Below, piece by piece: positions 41,872 through 52,333 of a stretch of DNA of 64,000 nt. The notes under the pieces were generated by a model, which was not told the DNA's origin, ran no database searches, and saw nothing but the letters and a program-made list of their open reading frames with translations. This stretch comes from Smithellaceae bacterium. GTDB taxonomy: Bacteria; Desulfobacterota; Syntrophia; Syntrophales; Smithellaceae. Location: positions 1-64,000 of the forward strand of contig JAUYFM010000067.1 of assembly GCA_030690945.1 (NCBI GenBank), read 5' to 3'. Every line of letters begins with the position of its first letter. Positions within the stretch are counted from its first letter, which is position 1. The translations under genes were made by a program, and so were the position numbers.

Positions 41872-42873
41872 ATGAAAGAGCTTTTTAAGCCTGAAGACAT
41901 TGAACGAAAAGTCATCCTCATTCTGAAAATTTTGCACGAAAGCCCGGAACCGATGGGTGCGCGTGTGATTGCCCGCAGGATGTTGGAGCGCAACGTGCAA
42001 CTCAGCGAAAGGACGGTCCGCTATCATCTCAAGATTATGGACGAACGGGGACTTACCCAACTGGTAGGCAGGCGCGACGGCCGGGTCATCACAGAGCAGG
42101 GACTTGCCGAAGTATCCGACGCCCGTGTGCAGGACAAGATTGGCCTTTCCATTTCACGCATAGACATCCTTTCCTTCAAGACAACTTTTGATGTCAAAAA
42201 GAAGCGTGGTCTGGTGCCGGTTAATATCTCCTTCTTCCCGAAAGAGCAGTTTAATCAAGCCCTGAAGATCATGAAGCCTGTCTTTCAAAAAAAGCTGGCC
42301 GTCAGCTCACGCGTCGCAGTAGCACAGGCCGGCAAAACCCTGGGTGATATTGTGGTGCCTCAGGGTAAAGTGGGATTCGCAACCGTGTGCAGTATCGTGA
42401 TCAATGGCGTTCTTTTAAAGCATGGCATTCCCATTGATTCCAAGTTTGGCGGTATTCTCCAGATGAGAAAAGGGGAAATATTGAGATTTGTGGAGCTGAT
42501 TCATTACGCCGGCTCATCGCTCGATCCTTCGGAAATCTTTATTCGCGGAAAGATGACCTCTGTCGGACAAGTGGTGGCTGAAGGCGAGGGGAAAATTTTG
42601 GCCAATTTCCGTGAAATACCCGCACTGAGCCGAAGCCTGGTTGACCGCGTAGTCGATGACTTTGCCAAGACCGGTATTCATGGCGTCTTATCCATCGGCA
42701 GTATCGGCCATCCTGTGTGTCAGACCCATGTGGATATGAATAAGATCGGGATGATTCTTATCGGCGGCTTGAACCCGGTTGCTGCGGTCGGTGAAGAAGG
42801 TTTTGATGTGGACAATAAGGCCATGTCCACGGTGATGGAATTTGAAAAGCTAAAGGATATTGAGACGCTTTAG
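41872..42873 (+). CDS. NrpR-like transcriptional regulator (winged helix plus single NrpR/DUF128-type domain)
   Basis: ILKILHESPEPMGARVIARRMLERNVQLSERTVRYHLKIMDERGLTQLVGRRDGRVITEQGLAEV; FATVCSIVINGVLLKHGIPIDSKFGGILQMR. ATG 41872 preferred. Confidence 0.85.
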   Translation: MKELFKPEDIERKVILILKILHESPEPMGARVIARRMLERNVQLSERTVRYHLKIMDERGLTQLVGRRDGRVITEQGLAEVSDARVQDKIGLSISRIDILSFKTTFDVKKKRGLVPVNISFFPKEQFNQALKIMKPVFQKKLAVSSRVAVAQAGKTLGDIVVPQGKVGFATVCSIVINGVLLKHGIPIDSKFGGILQMRKGEILRFVELIHYAGSSLDPSEIFIRGKMTSVGQVVAEGEGKILANFREIPALSRSLVDRVVDDFAKTGIHGVLSIGSIGHPVCQTHVDMNKIGMILIGGLNPVAAVGEEGFDVDNKAMSTVMEFEKLKDIETL

Positions 42874-42930
42874 ATATCACGAGAAATGTCGTGAGCATAT
42901 CAACACATCGCGGCGTGTCATTGAATAAGG

Positions 42931-44202
42931 TTGCAGGGAGGCGCTATGGATTTTAAGCCGAAATCCTATGAAAAAATTTGTCAACTGATCGATCGCGGCG
43001 TAGATATTCCCAACCCCGGAACACTCGATATCGGCAATGAAATCAATGTCGATCAAATTTCGGGAAAGGGCGTTACGATTTATCCGGGTTGCCGGATCTA
43101 TGGCGCAAAAACTGTTATTTCCTCCGGCTGCAAGCTGGGCTGCGAGGCGCCGGTCACGATTGAAGACTGCCAACTTGGACCGGCAGTCGAGCTCAAAGGC
43201 GGCTTCTTCAGTAAATCTGTTTTTTTGGAAAAAGCAAATATGGGCATGGGCGCGCACGTCCGTGAAGGATGCATTCTGGAGGAAGAAGCCGGCGGCGCCC
43301 ATTGCGTAGGATTAAAACAAACCATTCTTTTTCCCTTCGTAACACTGGGCAGCTTGATCAACTTCTGTGACTGCCTGATGGCCGGCGGCACCAGCCGAAG
43401 CAACCATAGCGAAGTGGGAAGCTCCTATATCCATTTCAATTTCACGCCGGATGCCGACAAAACAACGCCTTCAATGCTTGGCGATGTCCCCCGGGGGGTG
43501 ATGCTCAACCAGCCCCCCATTTTTCTAGGTGGTCAGGGAGGGATCATCGGTCCCGTGCGTCTGGGATACGGCAATATCGTAGCGGCGGGCTCCATCCTGC
43601 GGCATGATTATTCCGGAGACAATCAACTAATCTTCGAGACGGCCCCGGCAAGCAGTGTGAAGGACTTCGTTCCAGCAGCCTACCCCGGGCTCGGTCGTGT
43701 TGTGGAAAACAATATTCTCTATCTGGCCAACCTGACGGCTCTTGAATCGTGGTACACGCATGTCAGAAAGCCGTTTCTGGAAATCCAACCATACGGGCTT
43801 CTCCTGTATGCAGGCGTCGCGGAACAACTTTCCGCAGCGAAAAAGGAACGTCTCAAAAGATTAAAGGCGCTGGCGGAGAAAGCCAAAGCGGCAGCCAGCA
43901 AAAACCGGCAGGGTGCAGCAGCCGGTGCAAGACAGGAGCTCTCTGGGCAAATCGGCTTCATAGAAGGACTCTTCACTGGGAAAATGCCGGACGTCCTGGC
44001 CGCGACGGATCCATCCCGTGAGGCCTTTCTCAATGATTTCGGAAAGGCCACAGAAAACAACAAAGCGAATTACCTCACGGCTATTCAGGGTCTGCCCGTG
44101 GAGATTTCGTTAAAAGGTGTTATATGGCTAAATGGCATAGTCGATGCTCTTGCCCAAAAGGTCACGCAGGCTCTGCCGTCACTGGATTTATTCAAAAAAT
44201 AA
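42931..44202 (+). CDS. left-handed beta-helix protein, UDP-N-acetylglucosamine pyrophosphorylase-related
   Basis: Hexapeptide-like segments (GKGVTIYPGCRIYGAKTVISSGCKLGCEAPVTIEDCQLGPAVELKGG), CDCLMAGGTSRSNHSEVGSSYIHFNFTP. Likely start ATG 42946 (MDFKPKSYEK). Confidence 0.72.
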   Translation: MQGGAMDFKPKSYEKICQLIDRGVDIPNPGTLDIGNEINVDQISGKGVTIYPGCRIYGAKTVISSGCKLGCEAPVTIEDCQLGPAVELKGGFFSKSVFLEKANMGMGAHVREGCILEEEAGGAHCVGLKQTILFPFVTLGSLINFCDCLMAGGTSRSNHSEVGSSYIHFNFTPDADKTTPSMLGDVPRGVMLNQPPIFLGGQGGIIGPVRLGYGNIVAAGSILRHDYSGDNQLIFETAPASSVKDFVPAAYPGLGRVVENNILYLANLTALESWYTHVRKPFLEIQPYGLLLYAGVAEQLSAAKKERLKRLKALAEKAKAAASKNRQGAAAGARQELSGQIGFIEGLFTGKMPDVLAATDPSREAFLNDFGKATENNKANYLTAIQGLPVEISLKGVIWLNGIVDALAQKVTQALPSLDLFKK

Positions 44203-44216
44203 TAGTCAACCACTTC

Positions 44217-44267
44217 GCGAGCTCGCTGTCGTGGCATGAAATGAACGTATTTATATCGCGAGCTCGC
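44217..44267. repeat. two copies of the 10-bp palindrome GCGAGCTCGC (44217-44226 and 44258-44267) upstream of glmM
   Basis: Read directly; spacing 41 bp start-to-start; longer shared context tcGCGAGCTCGCtg. Confidence 0.8.
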
Positions 44268-44360
44268 TGCGGCGAATTAACGCTCGTCCCGCAACAGCGG
44301 GATTAAAATAATTTTGATCAGTTGATTCACAAGCAGTAAATCATTGCAAAAAGGAGAATA

Positions 44361-45713
44361 ATGATGGGGAAATTATTTGGAACCGACGGAATCAGAGGAG
44401 AAGCCAACCGCTATCCGATGAACGCGGCAATAGCTTTCAGTGTCGGGCAGGCCGTCGCACACCTGTTTAAAAAAGACAAACACCGTGCCCACGTGATCAT
44501 TGGAAAGGATACCCGGATTTCGGGATACATGCTGGAGAGTTCACTGGAAGCGGGAATCACGTCCATGGGAGGGTGCCCTATCCTTGTCGGCGTGCTGCCC
44601 ACCCCGGGAATTGCCTTCATCGCCCAAAGCATGCGGGCTGACGCCGGCATTGTCATTTCCGCTTCACACAATCCCTTCCAGGATAATGGCCTGAAAATTT
44701 TTGGCGGTGACGGTTTTAAATTGACCGATGAAGAGGAAGACAGTATTGAAGACCTGATCCTTAATGAAAAGCTTTCTGAACTAATGCCGACAGCCAGCGG
44801 AATGGGAAAAGCCGCCCGCCTGGATGATGTTAACGGACGTTACATCGTTTTTCTGAAAAATTCTTTTCCCCGTAATCTTTCCATGGAGGGGATGAAAATC
44901 GTTTTGGATACCGCCAACGGCGCAACATACAAAGTGGCACCTAACGCCTTTATTGAACTGGGCGCCGATGTTGAAGTCATTCACAACACGCCGGACGGTG
45001 TAAACATCAACGCCAAGTGCGGATCACAGCACACAGAGGACCTCAGGAAGAAAGTCGTGGAAAGCGGCGCGGCCATTGGCCTGGCCTTTGACGGGGACGG
45101 CGACCGCCTCATTGCCGTGGATGAAAAGGGTAACGAGATCACCGGCGATCAGATTCTCATCATCTGTGCCAATATCTTGAAAAAAGAAGGCAAATTGAAA
45201 AACGATCTTCTGGTCAGCACGGTGATGAGTAACCTCGGCTTAAAGGTTGCCTGCAAGAAATACGGCTTTAAGCACCATGCCTCTAAAGTGGGAGACCGCT
45301 ATGTCCTCGAAGACATGCTGCGGATGGGATCCGTGATCGGTGGTGAGGAAGCAGGTCATATGATCTTTCTGGATCATCACACCACTGGTGACGGCATTAT
45401 TGCCGCCATGCAGCTCGTTGCCGCGATGGCGAAAGAAGGCAAACCACTTTCCGAACTGGCGCGCATGATGGATATTTTCCCGCAGAAATTGATCAATGTT
45501 GATGTCAAAAGCAAGCCGGATCTTGATAAAGTTCCGAAGCTGGTAGAAGCCATCTCGCAAATAGAAAAAGAACTGGGTGAAGAAGGACGCGTTCTGGTCC
45601 GGTATTCCGGCACTCAGAATATGTGTCGTGTCATGGTGGAAGGACCTTCCGATCTGGTAACCGCAAAATATTGTCAACAGCTCGCCGATATCGTAAAAAG
45701 TGAACTGGGATAG
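44361..45713 (+). CDS. glmM: phosphoglucosamine mutase
   Basis: KLFGTDGIRGEANRYPM; GIVISASHNPFQDNGLKIFGGDGFKL; AFDGDGDRLIAVDEKG; VRYSGTQNMCRVMVEG. Confidence 0.95.
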   Translation: MMGKLFGTDGIRGEANRYPMNAAIAFSVGQAVAHLFKKDKHRAHVIIGKDTRISGYMLESSLEAGITSMGGCPILVGVLPTPGIAFIAQSMRADAGIVISASHNPFQDNGLKIFGGDGFKLTDEEEDSIEDLILNEKLSELMPTASGMGKAARLDDVNGRYIVFLKNSFPRNLSMEGMKIVLDTANGATYKVAPNAFIELGADVEVIHNTPDGVNINAKCGSQHTEDLRKKVVESGAAIGLAFDGDGDRLIAVDEKGNEITGDQILIICANILKKEGKLKNDLLVSTVMSNLGLKVACKKYGFKHHASKVGDRYVLEDMLRMGSVIGGEEAGHMIFLDHHTTGDGIIAAMQLVAAMAKEGKPLSELARMMDIFPQKLINVDVKSKPDLDKVPKLVEAISQIEKELGEEGRVLVRYSGTQNMCRVMVEGPSDLVTAKYCQQLADIVKSELG

Positions 45714-45734
45714 TTTGAAGGAGAACAATAAATC

Positions 45735-46694
45735 ATGGGAACAACCGTTTTTGTTACACGAGACTTTGCACACATGAGTGAAGTGGCGGCAGACTTTGTC
45801 ATCAAGAAAACGATCGGCATCCTTAAAGCAAAAAATGGAGCTGTTTTGGGACTGGCAACGGGGAATTCACCCACGGGGCTCTATAAGCACTTCGCCAAAG
45901 CGGCCAACGAGGGCCGGTTTGATTCTGGACGGATCCGCAGTTTCAATCTCGACGAATATGTCGGCCTGCCGGGCGATAATATTCAGCAGCGGGTTCTGCA
46001 CCCCGAGAGTTACGCTTATTTCATGATTCAGGAACTTTTCAGTCATCTCAATAAGAAATTTATTGAAACCCGCGTGCCCTACGGCTCGCTGATTGACCAG
46101 AAAACATTGATCAAAGAATTGAAGGAAAACAAAAACGACTGGGAATTCAAAGGCACAGACGCGGGAAAATCCATTGCCATCAAGGCAAAACCGGCATCCG
46201 CCTATCTGGCCTGGATCTGGAAAGAAATTCTGGACGGCTACTCCCGGAAAATAAAATCGGCGGGAGGAATCGACCTGCAGATTATCGGCGTGGGCGGTCG
46301 CGGCCATGTGGCGTTCCACGAATCAGGCATTCCTTTTAAAGGCAGTTCAGTGCTGCTGGTCAAACTCGACGACAACACAATTGCCAATGCCGTTGCCGAC
46401 GGACATTTCAGCAAAAAATCAGATTCACCGCAGTACGCCATCAGTATGGGAGCGGAGCTGGTTTATCAGGCCAGAACGGTCGTTTTGGTAGCCAACGGCC
46501 AGCGAAAAACAGAGTCTGTGACCCGCTCGCTTCTGGGTGATGTAACCCCTGAAATTCCCATATCGCATGGTCAGCAATACGCGAAACAAGGCGGTGAGTT
46601 GATTTATGTTCTCGACCGCGTTGCGGCCGGAGGCCTTCTGGCCAATCCAAAGGAACTCAAAGATAGGGGCATCGTTTTAAAGAACATGGCTTAA
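45735..46694 (+). CDS. NagB-like glucosamine-6-phosphate isomerase/deaminase family protein with divergent active site
   Basis: LGLATGNSPTGLYKHFA; SFNLDEYVGLPGDNIQQRVLHPESY; IIGVGGRGHVAFHESGI. Confidence 0.85.
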   Translation: MGTTVFVTRDFAHMSEVAADFVIKKTIGILKAKNGAVLGLATGNSPTGLYKHFAKAANEGRFDSGRIRSFNLDEYVGLPGDNIQQRVLHPESYAYFMIQELFSHLNKKFIETRVPYGSLIDQKTLIKELKENKNDWEFKGTDAGKSIAIKAKPASAYLAWIWKEILDGYSRKIKSAGGIDLQIIGVGGRGHVAFHESGIPFKGSSVLLVKLDDNTIANAVADGHFSKKSDSPQYAISMGAELVYQARTVVLVANGQRKTESVTRSLLGDVTPEIPISHGQQYAKQGGELIYVLDRVAAGGLLANPKELKDRGIVLKNMA

Positions 46695-48347
<1,653 letters not shown>

Positions 48348-48388
48348 CAGACGCAGAATGGAAGCTGATGATCGCCAATATCATTGTT

Positions 48389-50227
48389 CTATGGCGTATT
48401 GAAAGGGATGGTAATTTTATACACGCCGCCCGATAGAACGGTCTCTACCGGAAAGGGTGCTTTTTCGTAAACTTTCAACATGGCCCTGTTGTTTTCCAGA
48501 ACATCGGCCTTGAATCCGGCCATGCCTTCTTCCCGGGCCGCCCGTATTAAAAGATTGAAAAGATAAGTTGAAATGCCCATGCCCTGATAGTGTTCATCCA
48601 CAATAAACGCGGTATCGGCAAAGGGATCTCCCTGCGACCGGGCATAGCGGCCCTCGCCGATAATTTTTTCAACGCCGGACTCATCAATAATGGCCACCAT
48701 AGACATGGTGAAGCGGTAATCCACATTAACATATTCCTGCATCTTTTTATGAGGCATGGTCTTGATCGGGCTGAAATAGCGGTAATAAACCGACTGGTCG
48801 GAAAACCGGTAAAACAGCCGCCGCATCTCTTCTTCGTCGGACGGCCTGATCGCCCGGAAGCGGACGTTCACGCTGTCTTTGAATTTATGCGAACAGGCGA
48901 TTTTATCCGGATAAAGATGGCCGGACTCGGCAAAATATATTTGATCAGCGTAAATCATCTTCGCTTCTTTGGCCTGTCTGACCAACTCGGCGCGGTCGTC
49001 GGGATGCGCGATTTCAATGAGCGCCTGTGCGCGCTCGCGCAATGTCTTGCCCATTAAATGGGCCACGCCGTATTCGGTAACAACAACGTCCATGGATTCA
49101 CGATTGGTAAACTGGAAGGGATATTTATCCAAAGAAAGAAGAATGTTGGGTTTTCCCTTGCGATTGCGGCTGGGCATGGAAAAAATGGTCCGGCCGTTTT
49201 TGGACAGCGCCGCACCCCAAAAGAGTTCCTGAACATTGCCGGGACCGGCGGTCACATTGCCCTTGCCGGTATGCAGCGCGATATCACCAGTCAGATCGAC
49301 TTTCCGCGCCGGAAAAATGGCAACCATGTTGTCATTGAGGCCGATGGTCCGGGGGTCCATTACAATATCCTGTGGCTGAAATTCCACCAGCGCATTTAAA
49401 TCCAACCAAGCCATCAACTCCTTAGTGCCGATGACATAGGACGCACAGGTCTTGCCACGAAAGACGCCTTTATAACGGTTAGTAATGGCGCCACTCTTGA
49501 CCAGTTCCATCAGCGCGTCGGTAAAGAAAGGCGAATGAACACCCAGATTCTTTTTTGTGGCCAGCGTTTTGGCCAGTGCTTCAAAGAGCGGCCCGATCCC
49601 GTAGGAAATGCAGCTGCCATCCTGGATGACTGAAGCGACATTGACGGCTATTTTCAGATAGATTTCCTGCAACGGCCAGCGCTCGACATAATAAGGCGGC
49701 TCGGTCGCCTCGACCAGATAGTGGAAATCATCCATATTCACCAGCGTGTCGCCCATCGTCCGGGGAATCTGGAAATTGATTTCGCCGACAACGATTTTAG
49801 CCATTTCCATGGCCTGCCTTTCCACGGACGCGCCTACCAGATAAGCATAGCCGTTTTCGTCGGGAGGGGTTACCTGAATAAAAGCAACGTCAATATGAAT
49901 AGCGCCGGTTTTAAAAAGCCAGGCAACACGCGAGAAACGACTGGGGATAAGGTCAACCCGTCCCTGACTGATGGCGTCGGAGGCAAGCCATCCAGAAAAA
50001 AAAGTCTTTAAACGAAACTTCCGGGCATAACGTTCATCAATGGCTACCGCATCGCCGAGACTGACCAGTTGGATCAACTCCAAATCCTGCAAGTTAGCTT
50101 GATTGGATTCCATCAGGTGCCTGACCAACGTGCGGGGTTCAGCCATGCCCGTCCCCAGGAAAATACTCATACCCGGGTCAATTTTCGCCAACACTTCCCC
50201 GGGTGACACTATTTTCTGCTTCCACAT
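48389..50227 (-). CDS. acetyl-CoA hydrolase/CoA-transferase family protein fused to C-terminal GNAT acetyltransferase
   Basis: N-terminal CoA-transferase features (IFLGTGMAEPRTLVRHL; VDLTGDIALHTGKGNVTAGPGNVQELFWGA; ATEYGVAHLMGKTLRERAQALIEIAHPDDR) and C-terminal GNAT (AFIVDEHYQGMGISTYLFNLLIRAAREEGMAGFKADVLENNRAMLKVYEK). Confidence 0.9.
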   Translation of the reverse strand: MWKQKIVSPGEVLAKIDPGMSIFLGTGMAEPRTLVRHLMESNQANLQDLELIQLVSLGDAVAIDERYARKFRLKTFFSGWLASDAISQGRVDLIPSRFSRVAWLFKTGAIHIDVAFIQVTPPDENGYAYLVGASVERQAMEMAKIVVGEINFQIPRTMGDTLVNMDDFHYLVEATEPPYYVERWPLQEIYLKIAVNVASVIQDGSCISYGIGPLFEALAKTLATKKNLGVHSPFFTDALMELVKSGAITNRYKGVFRGKTCASYVIGTKELMAWLDLNALVEFQPQDIVMDPRTIGLNDNMVAIFPARKVDLTGDIALHTGKGNVTAGPGNVQELFWGAALSKNGRTIFSMPSRNRKGKPNILLSLDKYPFQFTNRESMDVVVTEYGVAHLMGKTLRERAQALIEIAHPDDRAELVRQAKEAKMIYADQIYFAESGHLYPDKIACSHKFKDSVNVRFRAIRPSDEEEMRRLFYRFSDQSVYYRYFSPIKTMPHKKMQEYVNVDYRFTMSMVAIIDESGVEKIIGEGRYARSQGDPFADTAFIVDEHYQGMGISTYLFNLLIRAAREEGMAGFKADVLENNRAMLKVYEKAPFPVETVLSGGVYKITIPFNTP

Positions 50228-50254
50228 AATTTCCCGCCCATTGCTTGAACTGCA

Positions 50255-51448
50255 TCAATCAAACATTTCTTGATCCCGCCTATACCAGTAATCGGGAAAA
50301 AGCCGATACATCAATCTGGAAAAAGGTCCGATATATTCATTTTTTCTTTTATCAAACTGGCAGGCGTGAAGGATCATGTCTTTAATCGCGTCTTTGTTGC
50401 CGCCCTTATTAAAGATATTATAGGCGCAGGAAAAAAGCGGGCTGTACATGTTTTTCTTTTCCAAGTATTTATAAACATTGCGAATTGTATTGGGACCTTC
50501 CGGCGTACCGTCTATTTTGCCCAGCACCTTTAAGTTAGTCTCAATGGGATTGCCGGTGTAAAGCTCATAGAAATATTTCCCGTAGCGGTAATTTTTACTG
50601 GCCATAGAAGAAACGGTGACATACATATCGCCGACGCCGGCCTGGGAGTGAAACGCCTGAAAACTGCCGCCTAAAAGACGGGTCAGCGAACGGATTTCCA
50701 CGCCGGAACGGGCAAAGATGGTGCCGGGTATCGAATCGCCTAAATCCAGTGAATCCGTCAAACCCTTGATATTGGCCACGATATTTTTTAACGCCCCACA
50801 GGCCTCCACGCCGATTTTGTCAAAATTATAATAGGCATTGAGCTCCTTGCGGTTAAACATCAGCAGGTGATCCCGAATAATATTAGCAGTGCGGCGATTC
50901 CCCGCAACGGTTAGACAAACCGGTTTACCCAAGGCGATGTCCACGTCAAAAAACGGTCCGCCGATGCATGCGACCTGATACTTATGCTCCAGATTATATA
51001 AATGATTGTGAATGAGCTGCGACGGCGTGATCAACTCGGTCGATATTTCGTCGGAAATCAATCCTTTGATAGGCGAAATCAGACAGGTATCGCCCGCCTT
51101 TTTATCAATTATCGGCTTGAGATAATTGAGTAATTCCGGCAGACGATTCATCGTGACGGATAAAATAATGAAATCGTTATTTTCGACGATATGCTCCAGG
51201 TCGTTAGTCGCGTAAACTTTCGGCGACAGACGCGGAACCTGATCCATGCCACCCACCAATTTGGCCAAATCCTCTGTCAAATGAATGGGATTCAAGTGGT
51301 CCCGGTTAATGGCCTTGCAGACGTCCGAGTTATGGTAATAAATGGCGACGCGCTTATTGTCGCGTCCCAGCTTATAAGCAAACGAAGTCCCCAGGCGTCC
51401 CGGCCCGATGATGGCGACTCTTGTTGTATCTAAATTGGAAACAATCAT
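50255..51448 (-). CDS. NAD(P)H-dependent glycerol-3-phosphate dehydrogenase-like protein (divergent GpsA)
   Basis: VAIIGPGRLGTSFAYKLGRDNKRVAIYYHN; GVEACGALKNIVANIKGLTDSLDLGDSIPGTIFARSGVEIRSLTRLLGG; GVGDMYVT. Confidence 0.78.
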   Translation of the reverse strand: MIVSNLDTTRVAIIGPGRLGTSFAYKLGRDNKRVAIYYHNSDVCKAINRDHLNPIHLTEDLAKLVGGMDQVPRLSPKVYATNDLEHIVENNDFIILSVTMNRLPELLNYLKPIIDKKAGDTCLISPIKGLISDEISTELITPSQLIHNHLYNLEHKYQVACIGGPFFDVDIALGKPVCLTVAGNRRTANIIRDHLLMFNRKELNAYYNFDKIGVEACGALKNIVANIKGLTDSLDLGDSIPGTIFARSGVEIRSLTRLLGGSFQAFHSQAGVGDMYVTVSSMASKNYRYGKYFYELYTGNPIETNLKVLGKIDGTPEGPNTIRNVYKYLEKKNMYSPLFSCAYNIFNKGGNKDAIKDMILHACQFDKRKNEYIGPFSRLMYRLFPDYWYRRDQEMFD

Positions 51449-51649
51449 CTCTATCGCTCTTTATTGTAATGATAGACTTATTATCTGGAACTCATTGTCC
51501 GGATGTCAAACCCTAATAGCCTTTTCAAAAAAAGTAAAACAAAATTTACCGGAATACAGCTATTTTTAGTTGCATTATCCCGGAGGATTGTTTAGAAATC
51601 TGAAACACCGGAAGTAGACAACACAACCCTTGAGACGAGTAATAATCTT

Positions 51650-52303
51650 ATGGCCGAGGAAACAATTATTCATTATCCAAACGGAGCAGTAAAGGAAAAG
51701 AAATATCTGCTGGCAGGGAAGATGGAGGGTGAATACACAACTTATTTTCCCAGCGGCCAGATCATGGCACAGCTTCATTTCAGCCGCGGCAGAAGAAACG
51801 GCCCCGCCATCAGCTATTATTCCAACGGACAGGTTCGGGAAAAAGTAAATTTTATCAATGATAAAATGGACGGTCTCTATCTTTCCTATTCTGAAAACGG
51901 TCATGTGCGGGAAGAAGAGCATTACCAAGACGGAAAATTGCACGGCCCCTACCATCGTTATTATAAAACAGGGGAATTACGGGAAGAAGAAAATTTTCAA
52001 AGCGGAAAATTTGAGGGGGAATATTTCTGCTATTATAAAAGCGGGGAAATTAAGGAAAAGGGTTTCTTTAAAAACGATAAACGAGAAGGCGACTACATCG
52101 CCTACTTCAAAAACGGACAGATCAAAGAGAAAGCGACTTATAAAAACGGCAATCCGGCGGGCAAGTTTCTGACCTTTAACGAAGACGGCGCCCATATCAA
52201 TGAAGACAATAGCGAAAACGCCGATTCGGCGCGCACCTGGGAGGAAAAGGATGTTGCCAATTTGCTGCATGATCTGAGTCATTTTGATAAGAAGCAAAAA
52301 TGA
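51650..52303 (+). CDS. MORN_2/YwqK-like repeat protein
   Basis: About 8 tandem ~23-aa units of the type YY.NGQ.REK..F.NGK.DG.Y..Y (e.g. SYYSNGQVREKVNFINDKMDGLYLSYSENGHVREEEHYQDGKLHGPYHRYY). Confidence 0.82.
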   Translation: MAEETIIHYPNGAVKEKKYLLAGKMEGEYTTYFPSGQIMAQLHFSRGRRNGPAISYYSNGQVREKVNFINDKMDGLYLSYSENGHVREEEHYQDGKLHGPYHRYYKTGELREEENFQSGKFEGEYFCYYKSGEIKEKGFFKNDKREGDYIAYFKNGQIKEKATYKNGNPAGKFLTFNEDGAHINEDNSENADSARTWEEKDVANLLHDLSHFDKKQK

Positions 52304-52333
52304 TCACAGTCTGAATACGAGGAGATAGACATC

